A stretch of DNA of 64,000 nt from Nocardioides nematodiphilus (GTDB lineage: Bacteria; Actinomycetota; Actinomycetes; Propionibacteriales; Nocardioidaceae). The notes below the pieces were generated by a model, which was given only the letters and a program-made list of their open reading frames with translations, did no database searches and had not been told where the DNA came from. Both the position numbers and the translations under genes were made by a program. Position 1 is the first letter of the stretch. Each line of letters begins with the position of its first letter. Below, in pieces: positions 16,079 through 26,574 of this stretch. The DNA is taken from positions 314,106 to 378,105 of the forward strand of contig NZ_JAIWOY010000004.1 in NCBI RefSeq assembly GCF_020216525.1, given 5' to 3'.

Positions 16079-17923
16079 TCAGCCCGCGCGGACCACCCGC
16101 GCCGAGCCGCCGCCACGCCGGGTGGGCTCGGCCGCGACGGTGATCCTCCTCCCGGGCCCGAACTCGATCCCGGTCGCCGCGCCGATCTCGGCTGCGCTCG
16201 TGCCCGGGGCGCCCGGAGGCGCGAACTTCTGGCCGTACGCGGCGAGGGCCGCGCCGTACCGGTCGATGAAGGCCTGCTCCGCGGTGGTGGTGGCGCTGTT
16301 CTGGTTGGAGGCGCGCGGCGCGGCGATCGCCTGCGGCAGTGTCATACCTCGGTCGATGCGATCGAAGAGGATCTGCAGGACGGTGGTGATGATGGTGGCG
16401 CCGCCGGGCGATCCGACCGCGAGCCACGGCTTGCCGTGCCGCAGGACGATCGTCGGCGAGATCGAGCTGCGCGGGCGCTTGTCCGGCTCGATCCGGTTCG
16501 GGTCGTGGGGGTCGTAGACGGCGCTGAAGTCGGTCAGCTCGTTGTTGAGCAGGAAGCCGCGGTGCGGCACGACGATGCCGGAGCCACCGGTCTGCTCGAT
16601 GGTGAGCGTGTACTCGACGACGTTGCCCCACCGGTCCGAGACGGTCAGGTTGGTGGTCTCGCGGTTCTCGGTGTCCTCACGTGCGGCGCCGGTGGCCGGC
16701 GCTCCGCTGCAGACGCCGTCGTACGACGACACGTCGCCGGCCGCGACCGGCTTCGCCATCGCGGTGGTCGGCGAGAGGGCGCAGGCCCGCTCCTTGGCGT
16801 ACGTGGGCGAGAGCAGATCCGCGAGGGGGACGTGGACCTTGTCGGGGTCGCCGACGTAGGCGTTGCGATCGGCGTACGCGAGCGCACTCGCCTCGAGGTA
16901 GTGGTGCAGCGCGGCGGGGGCGCTCATCGCGCTGAGGTGGTAGTTCGACAGGATGTTGAGCGCCTCGCCGACGGTGGAGCCGCCCGAGGACGCCGGCCCC
17001 ATGCCGTAGACGTCACGGCCGCGGTACGTCACGTGCGTCGGGCGCCGGTCCACGACGCGATAGCGCGCCAGGTCCCGGCGCGTCATCGATCCGGGCATCA
17101 CCGGCAGGTCGGTGCCGGCCGTCTTCGGCGGGCGCTGGACGGTCCGGGCGATCTGCTGAGCGAGCGCGCCGCGGTAGAAGGCGCGGACGCCCTTGCGGGC
17201 GATCAGGTCGTACGTGGCCGCCAGGTCCGGGTTGCGCAGGCGGCTGCCGACCGTCGGTGCGTGCCCGCCGCGCAGGTAGAGCCTCCTGGTGCTGGTGAAC
17301 GCCTGGAACCGCTCGGCGTTGTCGCTGACCTGCTGGTTGAAGGTCCTGTCCACCACGAAGCCGCGCCGGGCCAGCGCCGCCGCGGGTCGCAGCGAACGGG
17401 CCATCGAGCGCGTGCCCCACCGGTGCAGGGCGCGCTGCCAGGTCGCCAGCGAGCCCGGCGTGCCGACGGAGACGCCGCTGGTCACCCGCTGCGGAGTGAA
17501 GGGGTACGGCTGCCCGGTGCTCGGGTCGATGAACGCGTCGTGCGACATCGCATGGGGCGCGGTCTCGCGACCGTCGATGGTCCTGACCTTCCCGGTGCGG
17601 TGGTCGTAGTAGACGAAGAAGCCGCCCCCGCCGATGCCGCTGCTGAAGGGCTCGGTGACGCCCAGTGCGGCCGCGGCCGCGACCGCCGCATCGACAGCGT
17701 TGCCGCCCTGCCGCAGGACCTGCAGCCCGATCCGGCTGGCGTCGGCGTCGACGGTGGAGATGCCGCCGCCGGTGCCGACCATGGTCGCCTGCTTGGGTGG
17801 CGGAGTGGCACGATGCGCGGCTGCCGTCGCGGAGGCCGCCCCGGCGGGGGCGATCCCGATGGTCAACAGGGTGCTGCCGAGCGCGAGCGCAGCACCGGCG
17901 GCCAGAGCGTGGGTGGACTTCAT
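16079..17923 (-). CDS. ggt: Gamma-glutamyltransferase / glutathione hydrolase
   Basis: 614 residues with an Ala-rich signal peptide (1-30). Exported Ntn-hydrolase that self-cleaves before a catalytic Thr and transfers or hydrolyses gamma-glutamyl groups. The cleavage region is NRETTNLTVSD near residue 440; the usual TTH is TTN here. Substrate-pocket blocks GGNAVDAAVAAA, GSGIVVPHRGFLLNNELTDF and GSPGGATI are present. A GGAGGAG five to six bases before ATG 17923 fixes the start. Length is normal. Actinobacteria use it for glutathione or other gamma-glutamyl peptides. Confidence 0.95.
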   Translation of the reverse strand: MKSTHALAAGAALALGSTLLTIGIAPAGAASATAAAHRATPPPKQATMVGTGGGISTVDADASRIGLQVLRQGGNAVDAAVAAAAALGVTEPFSSGIGGGGFFVYYDHRTGKVRTIDGRETAPHAMSHDAFIDPSTGQPYPFTPQRVTSGVSVGTPGSLATWQRALHRWGTRSMARSLRPAAALARRGFVVDRTFNQQVSDNAERFQAFTSTRRLYLRGGHAPTVGSRLRNPDLAATYDLIARKGVRAFYRGALAQQIARTVQRPPKTAGTDLPVMPGSMTRRDLARYRVVDRRPTHVTYRGRDVYGMGPASSGGSTVGEALNILSNYHLSAMSAPAALHHYLEASALAYADRNAYVGDPDKVHVPLADLLSPTYAKERACALSPTTAMAKPVAAGDVSSYDGVCSGAPATGAAREDTENRETTNLTVSDRWGNVVEYTLTIEQTGGSGIVVPHRGFLLNNELTDFSAVYDPHDPNRIEPDKRPRSSISPTIVLRHGKPWLAVGSPGGATIITTVLQILFDRIDRGMTLPQAIAAPRASNQNSATTTAEQAFIDRYGAALAAYGQKFAPPGAPGTSAAEIGAATGIEFGPGRRITVAAEPTRRGGGSARVVRAG

Positions 17924-17982
17924 GGGCACTCCTCCGAGACGGGTACGTGCCCGGTGCCCCGCCACCCGCGCGGATAACGGGG

Positions 17983-18906
17983 CTACAGCGAGCGAACGGC
18001 CGCGATCGCCTTCTCCACCCGCTCGGGGTCGTCGTAGCCCACCCACACCACCCGCGGGTCCTTGCGGAACCACTGGTCCTGACGACGGGCGAACTGGCGG
18101 GTCTTGATCGCCGTCTTGAGCTTGGCCTCGGGCAGGGTCAGCGCGCCGGCGAGGAACGCGGCGACCTCGCGGTAGCCGATGGCGGTCTTGGCGGTCTTGG
18201 TCTCGAGCAGACCCTCGTCGATCAGCCGGATGACCTCGAGGACGAAGCCCGCCTCGAACATCTCCTCCACGCGCAGCTTGATCCGCTCGTCGAGGGTCTC
18301 GCGGTCGATGTCGACGCCGATCTGGATGGTCGCCGGGTCGGCGTACTCCTGCACCGGCAGGCGGGCGCTGAAGGGCTCCCCCGTCAGCTCGATGACCTCG
18401 AGGGCGCGCACGATGCGGCGGCCGTTGTCCTGCTCGATCCGCTCCGCCGAGACCGGGTCGAGCTCGGCGAGCCGGGCGTGCAGGGCGCGGGTGCCGACGG
18501 CCTCGAGCTCGGCCTCCCAGCGCTCGCGGACGGCGGCGTCGGTGCCGGGGAACTCGAATTGGTCCACCAGCGCGCGGGTGTAGAGGGCGCTGCCCCCGAC
18601 GAGGACCGGCGTACGGTCGTGGGCGCGCAGGTCACCGATGACCGTACGAGCGCGCTCCTGGAAGTCCGCCACGGTCGCCGGGTGCGCGAGATCGAGGATG
18701 TCGATGAGGTGGTGCGGGATGCCGCGCCGCTCCTCGACCGGCAGCTTCGCCGTGCCGATGTCCATGCCCCGGTAGAGCTGCATCGCGTCGGTGTTGACGA
18801 TCTCGCCGCCGAGGCGCTCGGCCAGGTCGAGAGAGAGCGAGGTCTTGCCGGCCGCGGTGGCACCCACCACGGCGACGATCGGCACCTCTGTACGGCGTTC
18901 TGACAC
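17983..18906 (-). CDS. miaA: tRNA dimethylallyltransferase MiaA
   Basis: 307 residues from GTG 18906. Adds a dimethylallyl group to N6 of A37 in tRNAs reading UNN codons. P-loop GATAAGKTSLSL near residue 15, then NTDAMQLYRGMDIGTAK, HHLIDI, VGGSALYTRAL and IKTRQFARRQDQWFR, all MiaA hallmarks. miaB, whose enzyme acts on the MiaA product, lies 2 kb away on the opposite strand. In many relatives miaB and miaA are closer; here an antitoxin-like gene and an exporter intervene. Confidence 0.97.
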   Translation of the reverse strand: MSERRTEVPIVAVVGATAAGKTSLSLDLAERLGGEIVNTDAMQLYRGMDIGTAKLPVEERRGIPHHLIDILDLAHPATVADFQERARTVIGDLRAHDRTPVLVGGSALYTRALVDQFEFPGTDAAVRERWEAELEAVGTRALHARLAELDPVSAERIEQDNGRRIVRALEVIELTGEPFSARLPVQEYADPATIQIGVDIDRETLDERIKLRVEEMFEAGFVLEVIRLIDEGLLETKTAKTAIGYREVAAFLAGALTLPEAKLKTAIKTRQFARRQDQWFRKDPRVVWVGYDDPERVEKAIAAVRSL

Positions 18907-18981
18907 GTGACTAGTGTGGCAGCCGGACGCGGTGCCGCTCGGAGCGCCGCCCGCCAACCACTCGGCACATGGGGGAACATC

Positions 18982-19167
18982 ATGGGATTCCTGGACGACG
19001 CGCTCGACAAGGCCAAGGACGCGATCGCTGACCACCCCGACCAGGTCTCGGAGGCGCTCGACAAGGCCGGCGAGTTCGCCAGCGACAAGACCGGCGGGAA
19101 GTTCGACGGTCAGATCGAGGGCGGTCTGGACAAGGCCAAGGACGCGCTCGGCCTCGACGGCCGCTGA
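18982..19167 (+). CDS. MT0933/Rv0909-like antitoxin-family small protein
   Basis: 61 residues: MGFLDDALDKAKDAI, then EALDKAGEFASDKTGGKFDG, then a second DKAKDALG block. It is an amphipathic, Lys/Asp/Ala-rich helical protein with an internal duplication. It matches the family of the mycobacterial Rv0909 antitoxin, whose partner Rv0910 is a START/polyketide-cyclase-like toxin. No such partner is adjacent, so it is either an orphan or has a general role. A strong terminator follows at 19204. Confidence 0.8.
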   Translation: MGFLDDALDKAKDAIADHPDQVSEALDKAGEFASDKTGGKFDGQIEGGLDKAKDALGLDGR

Positions 19168-19203
19168 GCCCTCGCCGCCACGCCCTGATCGAAGCCTGAC
19201 CAT

Positions 19204-19237
19204 GTCGGGCCGCCCCCTGTTCCGGGGGCGGCCCGAC
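19204..19237 (+). terminator. Hairpin terminator after the antitoxin-like gene
   Basis: Perfect 14-bp arms (19204-19217 and 19224-19237, GTCGGGCCGCCCCC and its complement) with a 6-nt loop TGTTCC; no U-tract, as usual at high GC. Confidence 0.85.
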
Positions 19238-19297
19238 GTCAGGTGCGGGCGTTCATCCATTCGTCGATGAGAACGTTCCCAACGTAAATTGGGCCCA

Positions 19298-20536
19298 GTG
19301 ACTGAGGAACATCTGCCGCGGCGCCTCATGGTCGCCATGGCGCTGCTGTGGGCGACCTCGCCCATCGCCACCGACCTGTATCTCGCCTCCTTCCCGGAGA
19401 TGACGCGCGGTCTCGACACCGATGCGTCGATGGTGCAGCTGACCCTGACCGCGTTCCTCGTCGGGATCGGCGTCGGCCAGGTGCTGTGGGGCCCGGTCAG
19501 CGACCGGTTCGGTCGCTACCGCCCGATGATCGTCGGCGCGTCGGTCGCCCTCGTCGCCTCGGTCGTCGCGATGCTCGCGCCGACCGTCGAGGTCCTGATC
19601 GCGGCCCGGCTGGTCCAGGCGCTCGCCAGCGCAGCGTGCGTCACCGCGACCAGCGCGTCGGTCGCCGACCGGTTGAGCGGGTTCCCGCTCGCGCGCACGA
19701 TGACGCTGATCGGCTCGATCATCGGCGTCGCGCCGATCGTCGCACCGGTCGTCGGCGGCGTGCTCGCCGAGGCGATCCCGTGGCGCGGCATCCTGGCGAT
19801 CATCGTCGCCTTCACGGCCGCGCAGCTGCTCGTGATCCTGCTGGTGCTGCACGAGACCCACCCGCCGGAGAAGCGCTCGCACCGGATCCGGTACGGCCAT
19901 CTCGGCACCCTGCTCACCCGCCCGGCCTACATCGGCCATGTCGGCACCCAGGTGCTCAACTTCTGCACCCTGATGGCGTACGTCTCCTCCTCGTCCTTCA
20001 TCTTCCAGAGCTACCTCGGCTTCTCCGCCTCGGCCTACGGCCTGTGCTTCGCCGGGAACTCGGTGGCCCTGGTGGCGGGCAACTACGCCTCCTCGCGGCT
20101 GGCCCGCAAGCGGATCCACCCCGCCCGGACCGTCTCGTACGCCCTGCCGGTCGCGGTGGGCGCGGTGCTGACCATGCTCGTCGTCGTGGTCGCCTCGGCG
20201 CCGCGCGAGCTGATCCTCGCGCCGCTCTTCGTCGCGATGGGCTCCTTCGGCTTCATCGGCGGCAACTCGTCCGCCCTGGGCGCGCAGCAGAGCCGTGACA
20301 TCGCCGGCTCGGGCAGCGGCCTGGGCGGCGGTCTGATGTTCCTCTGCGCGGGCCTGGTCTCCCCGGTCGGTGGCATCGCCGGGGAGGACACCGCACTCCC
20401 CCTCGTGATCTCGATGAGCATCACCGAGATCGCGGCCGCAGTCTGCTTCATCGCGGTGCGCCGCTACGTCACGCGCCACCCGCACCTGGAGAAGGCGTTC
20501 CACGCCGCGCCGGCGCCGGCGCTCGCCGACGCCTGA
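19298..20536 (+). CDS. MFS multidrug transporter, Bcr/CflA family
   Basis: 412 residues with about twelve transmembrane helices. WGPVSDRFGRYRPM (about 70-83) is major-facilitator motif A. LWATSPIATDLYLASFPEM at the N-terminus and the ETHPPEKR loop near 190 match Bcr/CflA proton-driven drug exporters. GTG 19298 (VTEEHLPRR) was chosen over an upstream TTG. Immediately upstream, 19267-19285 contains GAACGTTC inside an imperfect palindrome and a second AACGT, a possible regulator site. Substrate unknown. Confidence 0.9.
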   Translation: MTEEHLPRRLMVAMALLWATSPIATDLYLASFPEMTRGLDTDASMVQLTLTAFLVGIGVGQVLWGPVSDRFGRYRPMIVGASVALVASVVAMLAPTVEVLIAARLVQALASAACVTATSASVADRLSGFPLARTMTLIGSIIGVAPIVAPVVGGVLAEAIPWRGILAIIVAFTAAQLLVILLVLHETHPPEKRSHRIRYGHLGTLLTRPAYIGHVGTQVLNFCTLMAYVSSSSFIFQSYLGFSASAYGLCFAGNSVALVAGNYASSRLARKRIHPARTVSYALPVAVGAVLTMLVVVVASAPRELILAPLFVAMGSFGFIGGNSSALGAQQSRDIAGSGSGLGGGLMFLCAGLVSPVGGIAGEDTALPLVISMSITEIAAAVCFIAVRRYVTRHPHLEKAFHAAPAPALADA

Positions 20537-20864
20537 CCTCTCCCCGGCAGCAGATCCCGTGGCCGTGGTCGAGCCGCGGACCACTTCCCGCAGCAGCTTC
20601 TTGTCCGCCACGTCGTGGCTCAGCAGCCCGCACGGTGCCGTTGTGGCGATCGAGGCCTTGTGCGAGCCGATCCGGGCGACGAGGACTCCATCGAGGCCTG
20701 ACCGCCGGCCGCCGCGCGCCGAGCGACGACCATGATCTGACGAACAGCTTCGCGCGGTCGCTGGCACCCTTCCTCGACGCCCGCATCGCGCCGCTCGTGG
20801 AGCGGTCCCGCTAGCGCCTCTCGATGATGAACCTCCCCCGAGGGCGCCGTACCCTCGTAGCGCT
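20537..20864. other. 328-bp gap; possible decayed gene remnants
   Basis: No intact gene seen. The minus frame across about 20545-20705 reads a compositionally ordinary protein stretch (DGVLVARIGSHKASIATT, then GLLSHDVADKKLLREVV), without a recognisable start and running into the antisense of the exporter. On the plus strand a separate short frame ends at 20814 with [19 protein letters not shown]. Both look more protein-like than random GC-rich sequence and may be relics of one or two genes, but I cannot name them. The miaB promoter occupies the right end. Confidence 0.3.
20850..20855 (+). promoter_or_regulatory. -10 box of miaB
   Basis: TACCCT nine bases before ATG 20865; no clear -35. Predicted leader is very short or absent. 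Confidence 0.4.
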
Positions 20865-22328
20865 ATGACGCGCACGTACGAGGTCCGCACCTACGGGTGC
20901 CAGATGAACGTCCACGACTCCGAGCGGCTCTCCGGTCTGCTCGAGGACGCGGGCTACGCGAAGCCCGCCGAGGGCCAGCAGGCCGACGTCGTCGTCTTCA
21001 ACACCTGCGCGGTGCGCGAGAACGCGGACAACAAGCTCTACGGCAACCTCGGCCACCTGGCCGCGGTCAAGCGCGAGCACCCCGGCCTGCAGATCGCCGT
21101 CGGCGGCTGCATGGCGCAGAAGGACCGCTCCCTGGTCGTGCAGAAGGCCCCGTGGGTCGACGTCGTCTTCGGCACCCACAACATCGGGTCGCTGCCGGTG
21201 CTGCTGGAGCGGGCCCGTGTCCAGGAGGAGGCGCAGGTCGAGATCCTCGAGTCGCTCGAGGTCTTCCCCTCCACCCTGCCGACCAAGCGCGAGAGCGCGT
21301 ACGCCGCCTGGGTCTCGATCTCGGTGGGCTGCAACAACACCTGCACGTTCTGCATCGTCCCCGCGCTGCGCGGCAAGGAGAAGGACCGCCGTCCCGGCGA
21401 GATCCTCGCCGAGATCGAGGCACTCGTCGCCGAGGGCGTCTCGGAGATCACCCTGCTCGGCCAGAACGTCAACGCGTACGGCGTGGAGTTCGGTGACCGT
21501 CAGGCGTTCTCCAAGCTGCTGCGCGCGTGCGGCGAGATCGAGGGCCTCGAGCGGGTGCGCTTCACCAGCCCGCACCCGGCGGAGTTCACCGACGACGTCA
21601 TCGAGGCGATGGCCGAGACCCCGAACGTGATGCCGTCGCTGCACATGCCGCTGCAGTCGGGCTCCGATCGGATCCTCAAGGAGATGCGGCGCTCGTACCG
21701 ATCCTCGAAGTACCTCGGGATCATCGACCGCGTCCGCGCCGCCATCCCCCACGCCGCGATCACCACCGACATCATCGTCGGCTTCCCCGGTGAGACCGAG
21801 GAGGACTTCCTCGAGACGATGCGGGTGGTCGAGGAGTCACGCTTCTCGAGCGCCTTCACCTTCCAGTACTCCCAGCGCCCCGGCACGCCGGCCGCGACCA
21901 TGGCCGAGCAGATCTCGCCCGAGGTCGTGAAGGACCGCTACCAGCGCCTGGTCGACGTGGTGAACCGGATCGCGCACGAGGAGAACCAGAAGCAGGTCGG
22001 ACGCATGGTCGAGCTGATGGTCGCCGAGGGCGAGGGCCGCAAGGACGGCGAGACCCAGCGCCTGTCGGGCCGTGCGCCCGACAACCGGCTCGTCCACTTC
22101 GCGGCGCCGGACGAGGGTGCGCGCCCCGGTGACATGGTCACCGTCGAGATCACGTACGCGGCCCCGCACCACCTGGTCGCGGACGCGGTCGTCAGCGTGC
22201 GTCGTACGCGCTCCGGCGATGCCTGGGAGTCACGTCAGGGCAAGCCCGACGAGCCGCGCAAGGTCGGCCTCGGTCTGCCCACCATCGGCGTCCCGGCCCC
22301 ACTGCCCGACGCTCCCGTCTGCGGCTGA
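20865..22328 (+). CDS. miaB: tRNA-2-methylthio-N6-dimethylallyladenosine synthase MiaB
   Basis: 487 residues. Radical-SAM methylthiotransferase that adds a methylthio group to C2 of i6A37. The N-terminal domain has its three cluster Cys in YGCQMN, NTCAVRE and GGCMAQ. The radical-SAM cluster motif is [12 protein letters not shown] near residue 155. A C-terminal TRAM domain begins near [11 protein letters not shown]. All cluster ligands are present. It acts on the MiaA product; the miaA gene is at 17983 on the other strand. Confidence 0.97.
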   Translation: MTRTYEVRTYGCQMNVHDSERLSGLLEDAGYAKPAEGQQADVVVFNTCAVRENADNKLYGNLGHLAAVKREHPGLQIAVGGCMAQKDRSLVVQKAPWVDVVFGTHNIGSLPVLLERARVQEEAQVEILESLEVFPSTLPTKRESAYAAWVSISVGCNNTCTFCIVPALRGKEKDRRPGEILAEIEALVAEGVSEITLLGQNVNAYGVEFGDRQAFSKLLRACGEIEGLERVRFTSPHPAEFTDDVIEAMAETPNVMPSLHMPLQSGSDRILKEMRRSYRSSKYLGIIDRVRAAIPHAAITTDIIVGFPGETEEDFLETMRVVEESRFSSAFTFQYSQRPGTPAATMAEQISPEVVKDRYQRLVDVVNRIAHEENQKQVGRMVELMVAEGEGRKDGETQRLSGRAPDNRLVHFAAPDEGARPGDMVTVEITYAAPHHLVADAVVSVRRTRSGDAWESRQGKPDEPRKVGLGLPTIGVPAPLPDAPVCG

Positions 22329-22364
22329 GCGCCGGGCGATCTCACGATCTCGAGCGTCGCGGGG

Positions 22365-22829
22365 CTACTTCTTCGGGCTCACGTGGAGCTTGATCACGCC
22401 CTCGGCGACCACGACCCCGTCGTCGCGGGTGCCCTTGACCCGGACGTGGAGCTCGCCGTCGGCGGCGTCCCACTGCTCCTGGTCGGTCTCGGCCGAGCAG
22501 ACGATGTCACTGGTGGACTTGGCGGTGTAGCGCACGTCCATGCCCATCGGGATCCAGCGCTTGTCGGCCGGCACCGTGGTCTCGGCGAAGGCGCCCATCG
22601 CCATCTCGAAGCCGTTGCACACCGCGATGGCATGCACGGTCTTGATGTGGTTCTGGTTGCCACGGCGATTCGGGACGATGACCTCGGCGTAGTTGGGCCG
22701 CAGCTCGTTGACCCGCGGATGGATGGAGCCGAAGTACGGCGCCTTCTGGCTGAACGCGAACGAGAAGATCCGCTTGCCCACGACCGGGATCGGGGAGGTG
22801 GCGTTCCAGAGCTTGTAGAGCTGCGACAT
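22365..22829 (-). CDS. DUF4442 hotdog-fold protein (thioesterase-like)
   Basis: 154 residues. Predicted single hotdog domain, with KAPYFGSIHPRVNELRP, NQNHIKTVHAIAVCNGFEMAMG (the helix and following strand typical of DUF4442) and a beta-rich C-terminus. Members are thought to bind or hydrolyse acyl-CoA or acyl-ACP, but the activity is unproven. The ATG is 6 nt from a TAGGCT -10 box that partly overlaps a TACT-N4-AGTA palindrome, so a TetR-type regulator may control it. Convergent with miaB. Confidence 0.82.
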   Translation of the reverse strand: MSQLYKLWNATSPIPVVGKRIFSFAFSQKAPYFGSIHPRVNELRPNYAEVIVPNRRGNQNHIKTVHAIAVCNGFEMAMGAFAETTVPADKRWIPMGMDVRYTAKSTSDIVCSAETDQEQWDAADGELHVRVKGTRDDGVVVAEGVIKLHVSPKK

Positions 22830-22835
22830 GGCCGC

Positions 22836-22851
22836 AGCCTACTAGCCAGTA
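22836..22851 (-). promoter_or_regulatory. -10 box and candidate operator of the DUF4442 gene
   Basis: TAGGCT (22836-22841) lies 6 nt before ATG 22829. TACT-AGCC-AGTA (22840-22851) overlaps its upstream edge; the outer arms are symmetric. This form resembles operators of TetR-type lipid regulators, but that is a resemblance only. Confidence 0.4.
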
Positions 22852-22878
22852 ACTTCGGGGTCGGAACCGGCGGGCCGC

Positions 22879-23157
22879 CTAGGCCAGCGCGAGGAAGATG
22901 CGCTCGATCTCGTCGATGCGCTCCGGCCCGGCGTCGTCGGCCACGCGGACCTGGAGCTCCTCGACCAGGAGGGTGAAGGCCACCTTGTCCAGCGCCTTGG
23001 TGACCGCCTTGAGCTGGGCGACCACCTCGCCGAGATCGCGACCCTCCTCCATCATGCGCTGCACGCCACCGAGCTGACCCTGCGCACGGCGCACGCGATT
23101 GAGGATGACCGCGTTGGGAGCGGCGTCGTTCGGACGGGGCGCAGGCACGTCGATCAT
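22879..23157 (-). CDS. CsoR/FrmR-fold regulator lacking all metal-ligand cysteines
   Basis: 92 residues, a single four-helix DUF156/CsoR domain: NRVRRAQGQLGGVQRMMEEGR (helix 1, with the family RRxxGQ-type start), then VVAQLKAVTKALDKVAFTLLVEEL (helix 2). In CsoR the Cu(I) ligands are Cys in the RYC segment, then His and Cys in HLxxC. By eye these align with Leu42, Glu67 and Arg71. The protein has no Cys at all, so it cannot sense copper or a thiol electrophile in the known way. A GGGAG just before the ATG supports the start. Divergent from marR. Confidence 0.82.
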   Translation of the reverse strand: MIDVPAPRPNDAAPNAVILNRVRRAQGQLGGVQRMMEEGRDLGEVVAQLKAVTKALDKVAFTLLVEELQVRVADDAGPERIDEIERIFLALA

Positions 23158-23217
23158 GGTCTCCCGGTAACCAGGGCGCTCGGGTCGATGCACGGATGTG
23201 AGGTGGATCCGTATGTC

Positions 23218-23249
23218 TTGATGTCGAGAATCTCGACCTCTGCTAGCGT
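23218..23249 (+). promoter_or_regulatory. marR promoter with GTCGAGA-A-TCTCGAC operator
   Basis: A 15-bp palindrome (23223-23237: arms GTCGAGA and TCTCGAC about a central A) sits between a TTGATG (23218-23223) and a TAGCGT -10 box (23244-23249), which lies 7 nt before ATG 23257. The form suits a MarR dimer. Binding would repress marR and perhaps the divergent CsoR-like gene. Confidence 0.6.
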
Positions 23250-23256
23250 CGGCGCC

Positions 23257-23742
23257 ATGAGGGACGAGGTCGACGACCTTGCAGAGGACTGGGCCCGTGA
23301 GCGGCCCGATCTCGACCTGTCACCGGTCGCGATCTTCTCTCGGCTCGGTCGGCTCTCCCGCCACCTCGACCTGGCCCGGCGCGCGGCGTTCACGCTGTAC
23401 GAGATCGAGTCGTGGGAGTTCGACGTGCTCGCCGCCCTGCGTCGCGCCGGCTCCCCGTACGAGCTCTCGCCGGGGCGCCTGTTGCGCGAGACGCTGGTGA
23501 CGTCGGGGACGATGACCAACCGGGTCGACCGGCTGGCCGCCCGCGGCTTCGTCGAGCGCAACCCCGATCCCGAGGACCGCCGCGGCGTCCTCGTCCGGCT
23601 CACCCCCGAGGGCAAGCAGGCCGTCGACGGCGCCTTCGGGGCGCTGCTCGAGTCCGAGGCGGCCTTCCTCGCCGATCTCTCGGAGAAGGACCAGCAGCAG
23701 CTCGCGGACCTCCTGCGCCAGCTCCTGGTCCGCTTCTCCTAG
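23257..23742 (+). CDS. MarR family transcriptional regulator
   Basis: 161 residues. A winged helix-turn-helix occupies about 45-125: WEFDVLAALRRAG, LLRETLVTSGTMTNRVDRLAARGFVERNPDPEDRRGVLVRLT, with the DxR wing typical of MarR. ATG 23257 (MRDEVDDL) is chosen because a -10 box lies 7 nt upstream; an in-frame ATG at 23188 would start upstream of that box. Divergent from the CsoR-like gene. A perfect 22-bp tandem repeat follows the stop. Ligand and targets unknown. Confidence 0.92.
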   Translation: MRDEVDDLAEDWARERPDLDLSPVAIFSRLGRLSRHLDLARRAAFTLYEIESWEFDVLAALRRAGSPYELSPGRLLRETLVTSGTMTNRVDRLAARGFVERNPDPEDRRGVLVRLTPEGKQAVDGAFGALLESEAAFLADLSEKDQQQLADLLRQLLVRFS

Positions 23743-23786
23743 CGCCGACTCGGCCCTCCCGCACCGCCGACTCGGCCCTCCCGCAC
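23743..23786. repeat. Perfect 22-bp tandem duplication
   Basis: CGCCGACTCGGCCCTCCCGC plus AC occurs at 23743-23764 and again at 23765-23786 without mismatch. It fills the gap between the stop codons of marR and the convergent ABC-F gene, so it is a recent duplication in a non-coding spacer. Confidence 0.95.
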
Positions 23787-23787
23787 G

Positions 23788-25590
<1,803 letters not shown>

Positions 25591-25650
25591 CGCGTGGCCC
25601 ATTCTCTCAGGCGAGCGGTGAGACTCCGCAGTCCCGGAGCGCGGTCGTGC

Positions 25651-26574
25651 TCAGTCGTAGTGGACGACGTGCACGCCGGCGACCGGCGCCGGCGCGAGCC
25701 AGTGGGCGATCCCGGCCTCGGTGAGCCTCGCCGCGGCGAGGCGGGCCCGCTCGAGATCGGCGTACGGCACCAGCTGGGTGGGCCCTGAGCCGGAGAGCAG
25801 GACGCGGATCCCGGAGCCGAGCAGTCCGGTCAGCTCGCCGACCCGGGCCGCGAGGTCGTGCCGCAGCGCGTACGCCGGCGCGGTCAGGTCGTTGCGCAGC
25901 GCGCCGATGACGGCCCCGGCGTCGCCGGAGGCGAGCGCGGCCACCAGCTCGGCGGGGTGTGCGTCGCCGGCGGCGTCGGCCGGCGCGAGGTCGTCGTACT
26001 TGCGGTAGACCTGCGGCGTCGAGAGCCCGATGTCGCTGGGCACCACCAGCCACCACAGGTCGGCGTTGTTCTCGAGCGGCTCGACGAGCTCGCCGCGACC
26101 GGTGCCGATGGCGGTGCCGCCGAGCAGCGCGAACGGCACGTCGGAGCCGAGGTCAGCCGCGATGGCGAGCAGGTCGTCGTCGGAGGTCTCGAGCCCCCAG
26201 AGCCGGTCGAGGGCGACCAGTGCGGCGGCCGCGTCGGCGGACCCGCCGGCCAGACCGCCGGCGACCGGGATGCCCTTGTGGACCTCCAGGTGAGCGGCGT
26301 GCCCGGTCAGCCCGTGATGCTCGGCGAGGGCCCGGCCGGCCCGGATCGCGATGTTGGTCTCGTCGTCGGGCACGCCGTCGGGGTCGATGCCCGCGTCGGC
26401 GATGGTGTGGATGCTCCAGGTGTCGGCGCGGGTGGCGGTGACGTCCTCGTACAGCCCGATGGCCTGGTAGACGGTGGCCAACGGGTGGAAGCCGTCGTCA
26501 CGGACGGCCCCGACGCCGAGATGGAGGTTGATCTTGGCGGCCGCGCGCACGGTCACCGACACCGGCGCGCTCAC
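25651..26574 (-). CDS. ispE: 4-diphosphocytidyl-2-C-methyl-D-erythritol kinase
   Basis: 307 residues. GHMP kinase of the non-mevalonate isoprenoid pathway, phosphorylating CDP-ME at its 2-hydroxyl. [12 protein letters not shown] at the N-terminus, the ATP motif [17 protein letters not shown] near residue 105 and SGSGPTQ near 265. Its ATG overlaps the ksgA stop (ATGA), so both are coupled; the ksgA-ispE pair next to rpfB and tatD is a conserved actinobacterial layout. Confidence 0.97.
   Translation of the reverse strand: MSAPVSVTVRAAAKINLHLGVGAVRDDGFHPLATVYQAIGLYEDVTATRADTWSIHTIADAGIDPDGVPDDETNIAIRAGRALAEHHGLTGHAAHLEVHKGIPVAGGLAGGSADAAAALVALDRLWGLETSDDDLLAIAADLGSDVPFALLGGTAIGTGRGELVEPLENNADLWWLVVPSDIGLSTPQVYRKYDDLAPADAAGDAHPAELVAALASGDAGAVIGALRNDLTAPAYALRHDLAARVGELTGLLGSGIRVLLSGSGPTQLVPYADLERARLAAARLTEAGIAHWLAPAPVAGVHVVHYD

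Noticed and set aside
16436..17977. 513-codon plus frame opposite ggt
   Set aside because: Composition is Arg/Val/Gly/Asp-rich and it mirrors every ggt codon; a shadow frame.
19253..20890. 545-codon minus frame across the exporter and the gap before miaB
   Set aside because: Most of it is antisense of the Bcr/CflA gene. Only the part in the gap looks protein-like, and it is reported as a possible relic rather than a gene.
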